Below the pieces are notes generated by a model. It worked only from the letters and a program-made list of their open reading frames with translations. It was not told where the DNA came from and searched no databases. From positions 1,167,001-1,231,000 of the forward strand of contig JARFIW010001342.1 in NCBI GenBank assembly GCA_036346225.1: DNA of 64,000 nucleotides. Direction: 5' to 3'. How positions within the stretch are numbered: position 1 is the stretch's first letter; each line of letters starts with the position of its first letter. Shown here piece by piece: positions 12,935 through 23,816 of the stretch. The position numbers were made by a program, and so were the translations under genes. This DNA comes from Platerodrilus igneus. Its lineage: Eukaryota; Arthropoda; Insecta; Coleoptera; Lycidae.

Positions 12935-14147
12935 AAATCAATACCGTAGGGACTGAGAATCACTACTGGTCTGTTCTATATTTTACTAGACAAACAATTT
13001 TTATTTATAAAACAAATTATAAAGTGAGCAAAATAAGTACAGTAAAAACTTCTTTTAGATTTGGATTTCGAATTTTGGCCATTTGTGGCTACTCTCAAAA
13101 AGTAGCAAATATTTAATTTTGTGGTTTATTTTTGTACTAAGGATGGTCTTTACAACCGTACTTTACATAAATTATAAAATATTTACGAATATGAATTTAG
13201 GCGATTATTTTTTCCATAGATGTAAAGCTAGGTACAATTAGGCAATATTCAACGCCTCTTTGTACGTTTAGAAGCACCTCATGAATTTTTATGACTGGGT
13301 CGCTTTGTTGAACCAACTACCACAATAGCATTACATAAAGTATTAAATAAAGCACATCAAAGCCGCCTACAAATTACCAGCAATTAAAGTTCAACAATTT
13401 CCTTTCGCCGCATAAAATTCCAATAAAGATTAACTTTGGTTGGGTCAACGGAAGTATAAATTACAAGAAAGAAGGCCAACAGGTTGCCAAAAATTCGTCC
13501 ATTACCGTGACTCGCTGGACCAAGTCTTATGCATCTTTAATGACAAACTTCCATTTTACTTTATTTTTCTCGGCGTTCTCTTTCGTTTGAAATCGGTTTC
13601 AAGTTTAGAGAACGCATTGAATTACTTTCGCCTACAATTTCAATTTTCGGACTATTGTTAGTTTTGGGATCTCGGGAGACCACTGCAATTTTTGTACCGT
13701 GTTAAAATATCAAATTACGCTGTGAATAAACGATTTTGTACGATACACGCAGGCATTGTTTGACTTCCGGGACACACCCGTTATACCGTACACACAGTAT
13801 TGAAATTACCAAAAAGCAGGAAGAAATAAACGGCACGTGATGTACAATGAAGACCGTTAAGTAGTGTTTGAAATTGAAAGCTGCGTGTGAGCGACTCCTA
13901 CCGGAAGACCACAAAATACACGTGCCAAATCTCAAGTTTCTTATGAAACAGTTATGATAATTTGTGGAAATTATAGGGATGAACCACTACAGTAAGGGGT
14001 TCGATCAACAAGCTGCACGCTCCAGATTGTAATAACAGGTAGATAATGATACGTATTGGTGATGCGACAGCTTGTTGGTTAAAATGTGGAATTTTCAAAG
14101 CTGCCCAACAAAAATACCACCACATGCGCTTATGATGGTGTTAACTC
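12935..14147. other. intergenic, nothing recognised
   Basis: AT-rich sequence between the minisatellite and the left end of a mariner element. No coding, RNA or repeat feature was recognised. Confidence 0.55.
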
Positions 14148-14308
14148 TACGAGACGTGCTCGATACATATAAGGAACTGACAACGCTAGTATTGCTAGGT
14201 GTGACTGACGTTTCTAACCTAAAGTTTGACATTTTGACATAACATTTTGCCATATGAACAATATTTGTTTTGTTTTGATTGAGTTGAAAATTTCGTCTTG
14301 GCCAAAAA

Positions 14309-15672
14309 ATGGAATTAACTCGTGAACATTTTCGTGCGATGATTTTTTACGATTTCTGACGTGGATTATCTCCACAACAGTGCCTGAATCAACTTATTTC
14401 GACTTTTGGGGAAGAAGTTCCAACCAAAAACCACTGCATAACGTTGGTATAGTGAATTCAATCGTAGTCGTAGTTCGCTAGCGGATGAATTTAAAGAAGG
14501 TCCAAAATCGGCTATTGTGCCAGAAAACATCGATGATGTGCGCAAATTGATAATGCAAGATCATCATCGTGATATTCAGGCATCCCTAGGCATTAGTAGG
14601 ACAAGTATATATTTGATATTACATGAACATTTAGCTGTGAAAAACTATGTGCGCGTTGTATCCCACATAATTTGACAATCGCTCAAAAAAAGACTCGTGT
14701 CGATTGGTGCAAAGAAATGCTCAAGAAATGCGATTGCGGTGCATCAAACGCATCTACACAGGTGAAGAATTTTGGATTATTCGTATGAACCCGAAAGTAA
14801 ACAGCAGTCGACCATATAAATCTTCCAGGATGAACGAAATCCAACAAAATTTGTCCGCGCTCGAAGCACTTCGCAAAAAATGGTTGTACGCACTGTTCGG
14901 GACCCCCGCTCTCCCCTTCCCGACGGCGTTTGACGTTATAACGCTAGCAATCAGTACCGAGCAAGCAAGAGTTCCGTACGGACCGCGGGATAATAAACTC
15001 CCCCATTATTATCACGCTCTCGTCTACTACAATAAATCAAACACGTCAAATTCTACTTTCTTCCATCCATATCCACTTACCCTAGTCCTAGATAATAATC
15101 AGTAAGTGAGTGTTGTGCGACCAGAAGCCAAGTTTGGGGTAAGTGTATTGAAACCATTTTTCTCTGTGTCGTATATGACAAACATCTATACCCCTATTTT
15201 ACAGTCCATTATAACCCGTCTCTGCTTTACAGCATCGTAGAACAGTTAATTCTGCATCGTAGAACAGTTAATTCTGCTTGGTATACAACCATTTGTTCAC
15301 CATAAGTTATCGGAGAAATAAGAAAAATAAACCGACGACGCTGAATCATTCTCCACCCTGACAATGCGAGCTCTCACACATCGGCTCAAACAAGGGACTA
15401 TTTGAGCACTCAAAACATCGAATTGATAGGTCATCCGCCGTATAGTCCTGGCACCTAATGAATTTTTTTTTTGTTCCCACACATGAAAAACAAACTCCGT
15501 GGACAACGATTTTCGACACCAAAAGAGGCAGTTGATGCCTTCATAACCCACGTTTTGGAGATATCTCAATCGGAATAGAAAATATGCTATGAAAATTGAT
15601 TCCAACGTATGCAAAAGTGTATCAATCATCGTGGAAAATATTTTGAAAAACAGTGAAGAAGTTTTCACATCT
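14309..15672 (+). pseudogene. mariner transposase pseudogene (irritans/mellifera-like)
   Basis: Mariner transposases cut and paste the element at TA sites, using an N-terminal helix-turn-helix for end binding and a DDE/D catalytic domain. The start at 14309 gives MELTREHFRAMIFYDF, the typical N terminus, and is then hit at once by a TGA stop. Further pieces in shifting frames include FNRSRSSLADEFKEGPKS, DIQASLGISRTSIYLILHEH (helix-turn-helix region), IAQKKTRVDWCKEMLKK and YEPESKQQST. The first catalytic region, usually TGDESW, reads TGEEFW, so the first Asp is lost. The second Asp survives in HPDNASSH (near 15350). The third lies in HPPYSPG followed by stops (near 15435), so it is destroyed. 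The C terminus (LRGQRFSTPKEAVDAF, near 15495-15545) is well preserved. Extra DNA splits the gene near 14900-15230. Confidence 0.9.
14900..15253. other. extra DNA inside the mariner transposase, with a 22-bp tandem duplication
   Basis: Transposase similarity is lost after the KKMVVRT-like segment (about 14890) and resumes at HRRTVNSAWYTT (about 15255), where only about 40 bp would be expected. About 300 bp is therefore extra. Its source was not recognised. At its right edge CATCGTAGAACAGTTAATTC occurs twice in direct tandem (15233-15254 and 15255-15276); this duplicates the transposase sequence itself rather than flanking the insert. Confidence 0.6.
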
Positions 15673-15723
15673 TAAGTTCTGTTTTTGTTACTTATTCCCG
15701 ATACATATCGAGCACCCCTCGTA

Positions 15724-16390
15724 TACATAATTTACAGAACCCATTTCTACCATTCAGTAGAAACCTACAACTTTTACAACAAGCAATATGTCGATGTTTC
15801 CCATGGAAAACAAGTCCAAAGAATAAATAGACCATACAGACGTCCAGGGAAAAGCCCTTCAGCAACAGCATAAAATGTATGGACCCGCATCAGAGTAAGA
15901 GAACACGCCCAAAGCTTTCGCAAAATAGTCTAACTAGCAAAAAAAATAAACATTGTCAATACAAACTGCTAACCCCAAAGAATCTGGTGGAAGTGAAACG
16001 TTCATACCCTGACAGCTGACCCTCTTGCATACAAATTTTTCTTAGATAGATTGGTACATGCCAAACTGACCATGTATCGTTTTTAGGTATAGATATAATT
16101 TGTAAGTTAATTGCCGCGTATTTTTGAATTAATAACGCTAACTGCTGTCGCGCTGACAGTCGCGTCTGCGCAGAGGGAATGCGGATGTGCGCGCGTGGAG
16201 AAAGCGGATATTAAGCTACGAGACATGGACTAAACAACAAGTACCTGAGGGGAATGTAGTTTTTTTTAAGAAACACGTATGTAGGTTTCCTGTACCTTTC
16301 TTTTATCGTACCTGGTACCTGTCTCCTTCAACCCCCGGCGAGTGCATAAGAAGTTTAGGACGCATAGCAATTTGGTGATCAACATGGCGT
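15724..16390. other. intergenic, nothing recognised
   Basis: No feature recognised between the mariner right end and the first SINE target repeat. Confidence 0.55.
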
Positions 16391-16405
16391 AATCAAAACC
16401 AACCA

Positions 16406-16699
16406 TACATGTGATTTTCCAATGCTCTACCCGAAGGTACTACATTGGCCAGGAAGCGAGTTTTTTTACCTGGAAAATTTTGCATTTTGCCGAACCCTTG
16501 CTGTTCCAAGCAAGGTAGGGATCTTTAACGTGCGTGACAACACTCAGACACGGGACCTCCATTTTTCCTCTCATCCGAACGAGGGTGTATTTTTGTCAAA
16601 AATGCTCGTCTAACATTTTTAAGCAGACCGTGTCGGTATTCGAACCCGGGACCTTGGGCGTAGTAGTCACACACATACCACTACGCCACGGAGCCGCCT
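16406..16699 (-). mobile_element. tRNA-headed SINE, copy 2 (full length)
   Basis: Minus-strand copy, near-identical in layout to the adjacent copy at 16715. It is flanked by the 15-bp direct repeats AATCAAAACCAACCA (16391-16405) and AATCAAATCCAACCT (16700-16714). The B box has one change on the coding strand (GGTTCGAATAC). The A-box side (CCACTACGCCACGG in plus-strand reading, near 16680-16690) is intact. Length is about 294 bp. Confidence 0.92.
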
Positions 16700-16714
16700 A
16701 ATCAAATCCAACCT

Positions 16715-17009
16715 TACATGTGATTTTTCAATGCTCCACCCGAATGTACTACATTGGCCAGGAAGCGAGTTTTTTTTACCTGCAAAATTTGGAATTTTGC
16801 CGAACCCAGCTGTTCCAAGCAAGGTAGGTATCTTTAACGTGCGTGACAACACTCACACACGGGACCTCTATTCAACCTCTCATCCGAACGAGGCTGTATT
16901 TTTGTGAAAATTTCTCGCCTAACATTTTTTAAGCGGACCGTGTCGGGATTCGAACCCGGGACCTTGGGCGTAGTAGCCACACATATACCACTACGCCACG
17001 GAGCCGCTT
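16715..17009 (-). mobile_element. tRNA-headed SINE, copy 3 (full length, best reference copy)
   Basis: Read on the minus strand from 17009, the element begins with a tRNA-like head: GGCTCCGTGGCGTAGTGGTA, containing a good A box (TGGCGTAGTGG), then a perfect B box GGTTCGAATCC (16946-16956 in plus orientation). A ~220-bp body follows, containing CACGCACGTTAAAGATCC and a TTGGAACAGC segment, and the element ends at ACATGT without an obvious poly(A) tail. SINEs are transcribed by RNA polymerase III from the head and moved by a partner LINE. The conserved CACGTTAAAGATCC block is reminiscent of shared central domains in other invertebrate SINE superfamilies, but this is an impression from memory. 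The copy is flanked by the direct repeats at 16700-16714 and 17010-17024. Confidence 0.92.
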
Positions 17010-17024
17010 AATCAAACCCAACCA

Positions 17025-17900
17025 CGTGCTAAACCCTGATGAAGTTTCGAGATACACCTCACGTAAGTAATATGATTTTACCTAAATTGTGCATGCAAAT
17101 TTGACTTAGACAGTGATTGCATCAGCCGGTAAAACGTGATCTGTAGAAAATATAACAATGGCGTTAAAGCCACGCCTAACGTAAAAATAGAGCGCGTAAA
17201 TATGCCGCGTAAATATAACAAGATACTAAATAGGCAGTTAGTTCAAAACAAAACCCCTTCAAATAAATTCAGATTCATTTAGATCCATCCGATCATGGCA
17301 CCTCTTCAGAACATTTTGAAAATTGCTATCGGAGTTTGGCAATTCGAGAAGGCTCGATTTTCGCATAGAACAACAACTAGAGAGCATTTTGCAATTGTCA
17401 ATTGGGTCAAGAATCTTCGTGTAATTTTTCTGAGAAGTTTCAAAAGCTATAGAAAGTTACAATTTTCCCCAATATATTTATAGCATTTTAAAGAAACTTT
17501 TTGACTTCTTCAAAGAACTATTCCAAAAACCTGCATTTTAGAGAATGTAACGCCTCATTTGGCTTCATGGGGATTTTATTTTAATAATTAATCATAGGGG
17601 ATTTCTAACCATTAGTTTAATGTATATTACACATAGTTGTGTGAAGTCGTTTTAGGGGAATTACATATTGTAATTCAGTTCGAAAATAGGTTGTATAATT
17701 ATTCGGTTCTTTTAAATTAGTTTTTATTATTACGTATTTTGCGGCGTAACGTTTTCCTACGCTTCAGAATAAATATACCTTATTATTTCGGCCAATGAGA
17801 ACGTGATACGTATAAGTAATGCTGGACAGTTAAGGTTACAACGGAGACCATGATGCCATTCTACACCTAACTGCTGTATCTGAAAGCCGAGTGAAAAGTA
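17025..17900. other. intergenic, nothing recognised
   Basis: AT-rich; no coding, RNA or repeat feature recognised. Confidence 0.5.
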
Positions 17901-17904
17901 GTAC

Positions 17905-18091
17905 TTAACAATGTAGTGGGGAGGTATACCCGCCGAACCCTTATACCTTTCATAGTATTGTAACTTTACCTTTTGTTCCTTTATGTTGTAGGTAAATAAC
18001 GAACTCCACTGTCAATCTCGACTAGATAGGCATCAATCTCACCCACGACCTGTAGAGTCAAAGAAAAAAGAACAATATCGGTATTTCAACG
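17905..18091 (+). repeat. left arm of a diverged inverted-repeat pair, outer part
   Basis: This stretch matches, in reverse complement, 31890-32060. Shared landmarks include AACGAACTCCACTGTCAATC with CTCGACTAGATAG, and the run around CTGTAGAGTC. The match continues on the other side of the Gypsy insertion (28016-28253), so the arm was once continuous and was split by the Gypsy element. Confidence 0.75.
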
Positions 18092-19742
18092 TGTTACGTT
18101 CAATTTAAGGCATGTTACTAAATCCACGCAAATATAATTAAATATAACGTTGTTTCTATTTCGCCGATTCCAAATTCATAATGCCTTTAAACTAAGCAAC
18201 CTATACTACTCTTGTCTTCTGTATATCTAGATAGCGGTTCTGAAAATTTTTGAAAGTTGACAAAATAAATAAATTTTGACGTTTTGCTGTTCATTGGAAC
18301 GGAATTAATTTACGGTGATGGTTTTTCAATTCTAGCGTGTCCCGTTGTTTAAAGGGATGCGATCCGACAAACTCTAAGTAATTCTCTACTTCTTCGAGGA
18401 TACAGCACGAAGTATAAGTCTAAATTCGGACAATTGCAGTTATACTCGTGGTAATTTACGAATAATTTTGCACTCGATTCGTTAGTGTTATACTTTGGCT
18501 AATGCCGATATAATTTTGTAGCTGTTTCCTTTCCGTCCTATTCCTACGTTCTGGTCTCATCCTAGTTGAACGCTAGCTCGCTTCCTTGGGCTGGGTTCAA
18601 ATAGTTCCTAAATGCTGTTAGCGAATGGTGCTCATGGTATTCGACTCCCAACGTCATACTCCGAAATATAGGTACACCTAAGGATGCACATGGAACGTTG
18701 AGGAAACTTTCTGGAGTAGCCGACAAAAGTAATTGGTCCCCATCAAGTTAGGAACATGTCGTGTTGGATTTACTACAGAGCTAAGTTCCCCAAATTAAAT
18801 ATGATACGTAAGTAAGTTCCACGAAGTATCCTTTTACCCTTTATATGGTTTACCTCCTATATCCTCTGGAGATACTTTTCATGCCATTGACTGCGTGATC
18901 TAGCAGGATATATATACTGAGTGTTGCGAAATGAATAGTGTTTACTGTTTTGGTTGTTGATTTAAAAACTTAACTTTTATATGCAATAGTCTACATAAAC
19001 CTTGGTACTTACTAGTATTAAGCATAAAACGCCTGGCACGGATGGTGCCGTAGCGATAAAATATTTGGTTGGTTGCTTGAATGCCATTAGCTTTGCGGAA
19101 CACGAGCTCGCTAGGTTGTTATAGTATAGTGAGATATGTAATATAAACACCGCCACCATAGGTAGATTAAGTTATATCCGTTTATGTGAACTTACCATAT
19201 ATCATTGCTAGCTCCGATTTATACTTATCTGATATTGATTAGCCGCCAACGAAGTGGCTTAAATAAAAACTCTAGTCCTGTTACAGTGGAAATTATTTTA
19301 GTTTTCTCCCTCCTTATTTAGCTTGGCCTGTGGTGCATTCCAGACGAGAGTTACTGAGGGTTCAGTATCCGCCCCCTAGGATACTAACAATTCCTGTAAG
19401 TATTTATATGCCTGTATCTACGGGAGTGCATTTCCGGAACAACGACCTCCCTAAGAAGTCCTTAGAACTGTTACTGTCCTGGTATTTCACTGATGCTAAT
19501 ATTAGACCGACTAATGGTCTGTCATCATTTGTTTATCTATTTTTTTTCTTCCTGTCGAGGTACTAATCCAACGTATATTCCAGCGGTATTCTCTTACCTG
19601 GCTACGTTGACCCTACTCCCCACCCCTAATCTACGACGGCTAGCCGTAGCATCCTGTTTTGTTTCGGTAAGGGACCCGGGTAGAAAGTTCCTTTCCTGCC
19701 TTTGCTTCGTTTCCTTCCCGACCCGTAGGTTTTACCGTGACA
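18092..19742 (+). repeat. 5' LTR of the Gypsy element
   Basis: 1651 bp, TG...CA ends. Possible core promoter: ATATATATAC near 18908-18917. Possible polyadenylation signal AATAAA at 19262-19267. These two functional assignments are inferred from position only. Short open frames inside (for example 19330-19828) are not genes, because the same frames occur in the 3' LTR with indels. Confidence 0.95.
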
Positions 19743-19747
19743 TCTTT

Positions 19748-19770
19748 TGGCGCCCAACGCGGGGGCTCGA
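19748..19770 (+). promoter_or_regulatory. primer-binding site, tRNA-Lys type
   Basis: Starts five bases after the 5' LTR with TGGCGCCCAACG and continues CGGGGGCTCGA. From general knowledge of animal tRNAs, this is complementary to the 3' end of tRNA-Lys(CUU) including CCA, with about one mismatch and one extra G. Minus-strand DNA synthesis would start here. Confidence 0.8.
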
Positions 19771-20119
19771 TTCTCGTTACTTAACCTTCGTTCCTCAATT
19801 CTTGTTACTTAATACTCCACTCCGATAGTATCCTGGTGAAATTATCAGACTTGTATTTTCCCTGATAGTTTTGGTGCTCTCAGTAGAGAGAATTGAAAAT
19901 ACTGGCGCCCTGTTCTATTTGTCTGTAGTTCTATATTCGTTGGTTTTGTTATTCGTAGTGAGGTTTTTTCTGCAGTTTCTGTCCTGAATTGAATCGTTTT
20001 ATTTTAGATACAATTCGGGTTTATTTTGATTGTTCTGTTGGTGCTTGGTAATTCGTTTGTTTTTGGATTTTGTTGTTGTGGGTTTGTATATACTGTTAGT
20101 TTGAGTAGTTTTGTTTACA

Positions 20120-21480
20120 ATGGCACATTGGTGCCTAAAGGTTAATCGTCTACAGAAAACGGAACTCCAGTATGAATTATCCTCTAGAGGTTTTGATCCT
20201 GAAGATAAGGTAGAAGAATTACGTCGATCCGTTCGAAGTGCATTGCACATCGACCAAGAAAAAAAGCTTCCTTCCATTTCGGTGGAGGCGAACTTTGCCG
20301 CTGAATATCAAATTGTTGAAATGGCTATCCAAGAACTCAAAAATTCTCTCATTACTTTTGACGGTGATAAATCTTCAGGCGTCTTTAAACGTATTAGCTC
20401 TGTTTGGCTACACCTCGAGCGTCGCTGTACGAATATGTCCCCAACAGGGGAGGAACAAAAAGCACATCGCCAATTGTTACTTGTCCTAACCAATCTTCGT
20501 AGTGCGTACGAAGACAAAATTAGAAAATTTCGTCCCTCTGTCGTTTTACCCGGTACACCGTTGGCTACTTCCAGTCTTATTTCTACTCAAATAGCGGATC
20601 CGGATGAACCGTCTCTACTCACTTCCGAGTCTGAGTCGGAAGATGAACCTGAACCGGTCCCGTTTATGTCACCTAGGGGTTTGACTAAAAGTAATGCAGT
20701 TTCGAAACTTGGGTTAAAGTTTTCTGGTGAAGAATCCTTGTTGGATTTTCTTATTCGAACTGACGAATTGTGTTCTTCTAGGGGGGTGTCCTCACAGCAA
20801 TTGTTTATTTCGGCGTCCGAAATTCTATCAGGTCAGGCTTTGCTATTATATCGGGTCCACCGCACCAAAATGAAATCATGGTTAGACATCGTCGACATGC
20901 TAAAGTCTTCATTTTTACCACCGGACTATGATGATCGTCTTATGAGGGAAATTTATCAACGTACGATGGGACCTACAGAATCGCTTACTGGTTATGTTGT
21001 TAGTATGTTGAATTTATTCCTTCGCCTTTCGGAACCACTTTCCGAAGAAAAGCGTTTAAGCCTGATTCGTGGCAATTTAACTCCTTTCTATCAGACTTCT
21101 TTGGGCCTTACTCCTGTTACCTCTGTTGATCAACTTTTATCCTTGGGTCAGCAATTGGAAGCGACAAAGATTTCGGCCGAACGTTATCGACCACCACCTT
21201 CTAGCAAAACGTCGAAGTTATTGGAACCTGCCCTTGCTTATAAACCAGATCCTTCACCCGCGTGTCTACTCCTGTCACTGATCATCCAACATCCGCACGT
21301 AGAACCAACCTTTATCTGTCACTACGCCTACTACTACTCCTGCTTCTGCTAGACTGATAACTTGCTTCAACTGCGATCAGGCTGGACATATCTCTCTAAT
21401 TGTAACCGTCCTCAAGTACTACACTGTTACGGTTGCGGTCGTAAGGGAGTTACTCGTCGCAACTGTCCCAACAAATGCGA
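20120..21480 (+). pseudogene. gag of the Gypsy element, frameshifted
   Basis: Gag packages the retrotransposon RNA into a cytoplasmic particle. The ATG at 20120 opens about 410 codons beginning MAHWCLKVNRLQKTELQYEL. The N-terminal region (roughly residues 10-45, RLQKTELQYELSSRG then VEELRRSVR) resembles a SAP-like motif seen in many arthropod Gypsy gags. An acidic linker SESESEDEPEPVP lies near residue 175. A capsid-like region follows (KLGLKFSGEESLLDFLIRTD onward). The frame is lost near 21250-21350, before the zinc knuckles. These are still visible in other frames: CFNCDQAGHIS at 21363, with one base apparently missing before its last Cys, and CYGCGRKGVTRRNC at 21425, where the His of CCHC is replaced by Val. 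A Val at this position is familiar in related elements and may not be damage. Confidence 0.9.
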
Positions 21481-23816
21481 AAATTCGTTAAACCGTCGGT
21501 AGGGTTCTTGGTCCGAGGCGAGGACCCTGTTCTTTCTCTGTCCTCGGGTTCTCCTTTTCGGGGTCTGGATGACCAATCCAGATTCGAACTAAATTACATA
21601 TGTGCTAATGTTCGGGGTGACCAACGTCCCTACCTACAAGTCAATATTTTTGGTGTCCCCTTTACTGGTCTTCTGGATTCAGGAGCTACGCGCACTATTC
21701 TTGGCGGTCCCGGTTGGCACCGGTTGCGTTCTCTTAATATAGCTCTTAACCCTTTCACTTCTTCTTTCTGCAGCCTTGCTGATAATTCTAAATGTACAAT
21801 CTTGGGTTCCGTTTCTCTTCCTATAACCCTCCAAAATTCTATTACTACTCTGGATATTCTTGTCATTCCTGAAGTTTCACACCCACTCATTCTTGGTATC
21901 GATTTCTGGAAATCGCTGCAGTGTGTTCCAAAATTTTGCGACGGCCTATGGACTTTTGTTTCTCCTTCTTCCTTGGCAACTGTCACCACCGACCCTGCTC
22001 ATATTGTCTCTGAGCTTACACCTGAACAACGTCTTCGTTTGGATACATTGATTTCTACTACTTTTCTAATCAGCCTACTAGTCTTGGTTGTACTACCCTA
22101 GTTCAACATCATATCCGTACTTCGGCAGAACCTATAAAACAACGTTATTACCCTCTTTCTCCTCCACTTCTTAAGATAGCTCATTCCGAGCTTGACGAGA
22201 TGCTCCGTCTGGGAGTCGTCGAGGCTTCTACTAGTCCTTGGTCTAGTCCTATTGTCCTCATAAAGAAGAAAGACGATTCTTATAGGTTCTGTATCGACTT
22301 CCGTAAGGTCAACCAAGTCACTCAAAAAGATGCATATCCACTTCCTTATATTTCTACCATCTTGGATCGTCTCCGCGATGCCCGTTTTCTTTCCTCACTA
22401 GACATCCGCTCCGCTTACTGGCAAATCCTCCATCTCCAGAATCCAAACCAATCACCGCTTTTACCGTCCCTCATCGTGGCTTATTCCAATTCTGTCGGAT
22501 GCCTTTCGGTCTCCATAACTCTCCTGCAACCTTCCAACGCCTCATCGATCAGGTCATCGGTTCTGACCTGGAACCTTTCTGCTTCGCATATCTTGACGAT
22601 ATCATCATAGCCACCCCTCTTTCGAGGAACACATCCGCATACTTGACCTAGTACTTTCACGTCTCTTCTCTGCCGGCCTTTCCTTCGTCAAGATAAATGC
22701 CATTTCTGCCTCCCTGAACTCCGTTATCTGGGTTACGTTGTTAACCGAGATGGACTCCTTGTCGATCCAGAAAAGTTTCTGCTATTCTTAACATCCCTCC
22801 TCCTTCTTCTGTTTCCGAAGTACGTCGACTGATTGGCATGGCCAGTTGGTACCGGCGCTTTATTCCAAATTTCGCCACTCTTACTTCTCCGCTTTCTAAT
22901 TTAACCCGAAAGAATGTCCCTTTCATCTGGACTCCCGATTGTCAATCTGCCTTCCTCTCTCTTAAACAGCATCTAGTTTCCGCTCCCATCCTATCCTGCC
23001 CCGACTTTACCTTACCCTTCACCATCCAAACTGATGCCTCCCACTTCGGTTTGGGTGCGATCCTAAGCCAAACTTCCCCAAAGGCGAAAAGGTTGTCAGC
23101 TACATCAGCCGGTCACTTTCCAAGCCCGAGCGCAACTACTCAGTTACTGAGAAGGAGTGCCTGGCAGTGGTGTGGGCGATCGAGAAGTTCCGACCTTACG
23201 TCGAGGGTATTCATTTTCAGTAATTACCGACCACCATTCCCTTCTCTGGCTCAACAAACTCACAAGTCCTTCAGGTCGCCTAGCTCGCTGGTCCCTTCGC
23301 CTCCAGCAATATGATTTCTCCATTTTCCACCGAAAAGGGAAAGATCATGTTGTTCCTGATACCCTCTCCCGTTCCGTTCCCGTTCTTACTCCCGTTTCTG
23401 TTTCAGCCATTTCCTCCCTTAAAGTTACTCTTCCTACTCCCGATCCTTGGTATAATGGTATGCTTCAAAAAGTTTCCAAATCTCCTAGACGCTACCCATC
23501 CTGGTCCGTTGTGAACGATATCCTGTTTCGTCGTCATAAGACTTCTATCGCTGCCGATTCTCAGGACGATTGGAAAATCGTCGTACCTTCTGAACAGCGT
23601 AGACATCTGATTTTTCTTCACCACGATCCGCCTACTTCCGGTCACTGTGGAGTGACCAAAACTTCCGCTCGTCTCCTCCAAAAATATCATTGGCCTTGTC
23701 TCCGAGCTGACGTCGCTCGCTACATCCGACGTTGTCCGATCTGTGCTGCTCATAAGGTTGAACAGTTACCTCCTCCTGGTTTCTTTGCTCCTAGAGCTAA
23801 ACCCTCCTACCCTTGA
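21475..23816 (+). pseudogene. pol of the Gypsy element: protease, RT, RNase H, integrase zinc domain; frameshifted
   Basis: Pol makes the enzymes for copying and integration. Protease: DSGA active site at 21676-21687, followed by LILGIDFW near 21890. Reverse transcriptase: GVVEASTSPWSSPIVLIKKK (near 22211), YRFCIDFRKVN, SLDIRSAYWQI, MPFGLHNSPATF, then the catalytic YLDD at 22589-22600. RNase [19 protein letters not shown] near 23015 and [16 protein letters not shown] in another frame near 23145. Integrase zinc domain: HH...RRCPIC near 23610-23755. Frame changes lie near 22065, 22430, 22470, 22615-22790 and 23075, mostly looking like one- or two-base losses. Coding stops at 23816, where the foldback element begins. 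Confidence 0.93.

Larger units (their letters stand above)
14150..15721 (+). mobile_element. mariner-like DNA transposon, dead copy 1
   Basis: The ends are matching inverted repeats: the left end reads CGAGACGTGCTCGATACATA and the reverse complement of the right end reads CGAGGGGTGCTCGATATGTA. Both are bordered by the TA target duplication expected of the family (14148-14149 and 15722-15723). Between them lies a damaged mariner transposase. The element is about 300 bp longer than a plain mariner because of extra sequence in the middle of the transposase. It cannot encode a working enzyme, but it retains recognisable ends. Confidence 0.9.

Noticed and set aside
12679..13116. 145-codon plus-strand frame
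   Set aside because: Runs from the SINE through the 17-bp minisatellite into unique sequence; a chance frame over unrelated parts.
15297..15668. 123-codon minus-strand frame
   Set aside because: Antisense to the mariner transposase C terminus, which is the clear coding strand.
16640..16700. tRNA-like sequences with good A and B boxes as genuine tRNA genes
   Set aside because: Each is joined to the same ~220-bp body and flanked by target duplications, so they are SINE heads.
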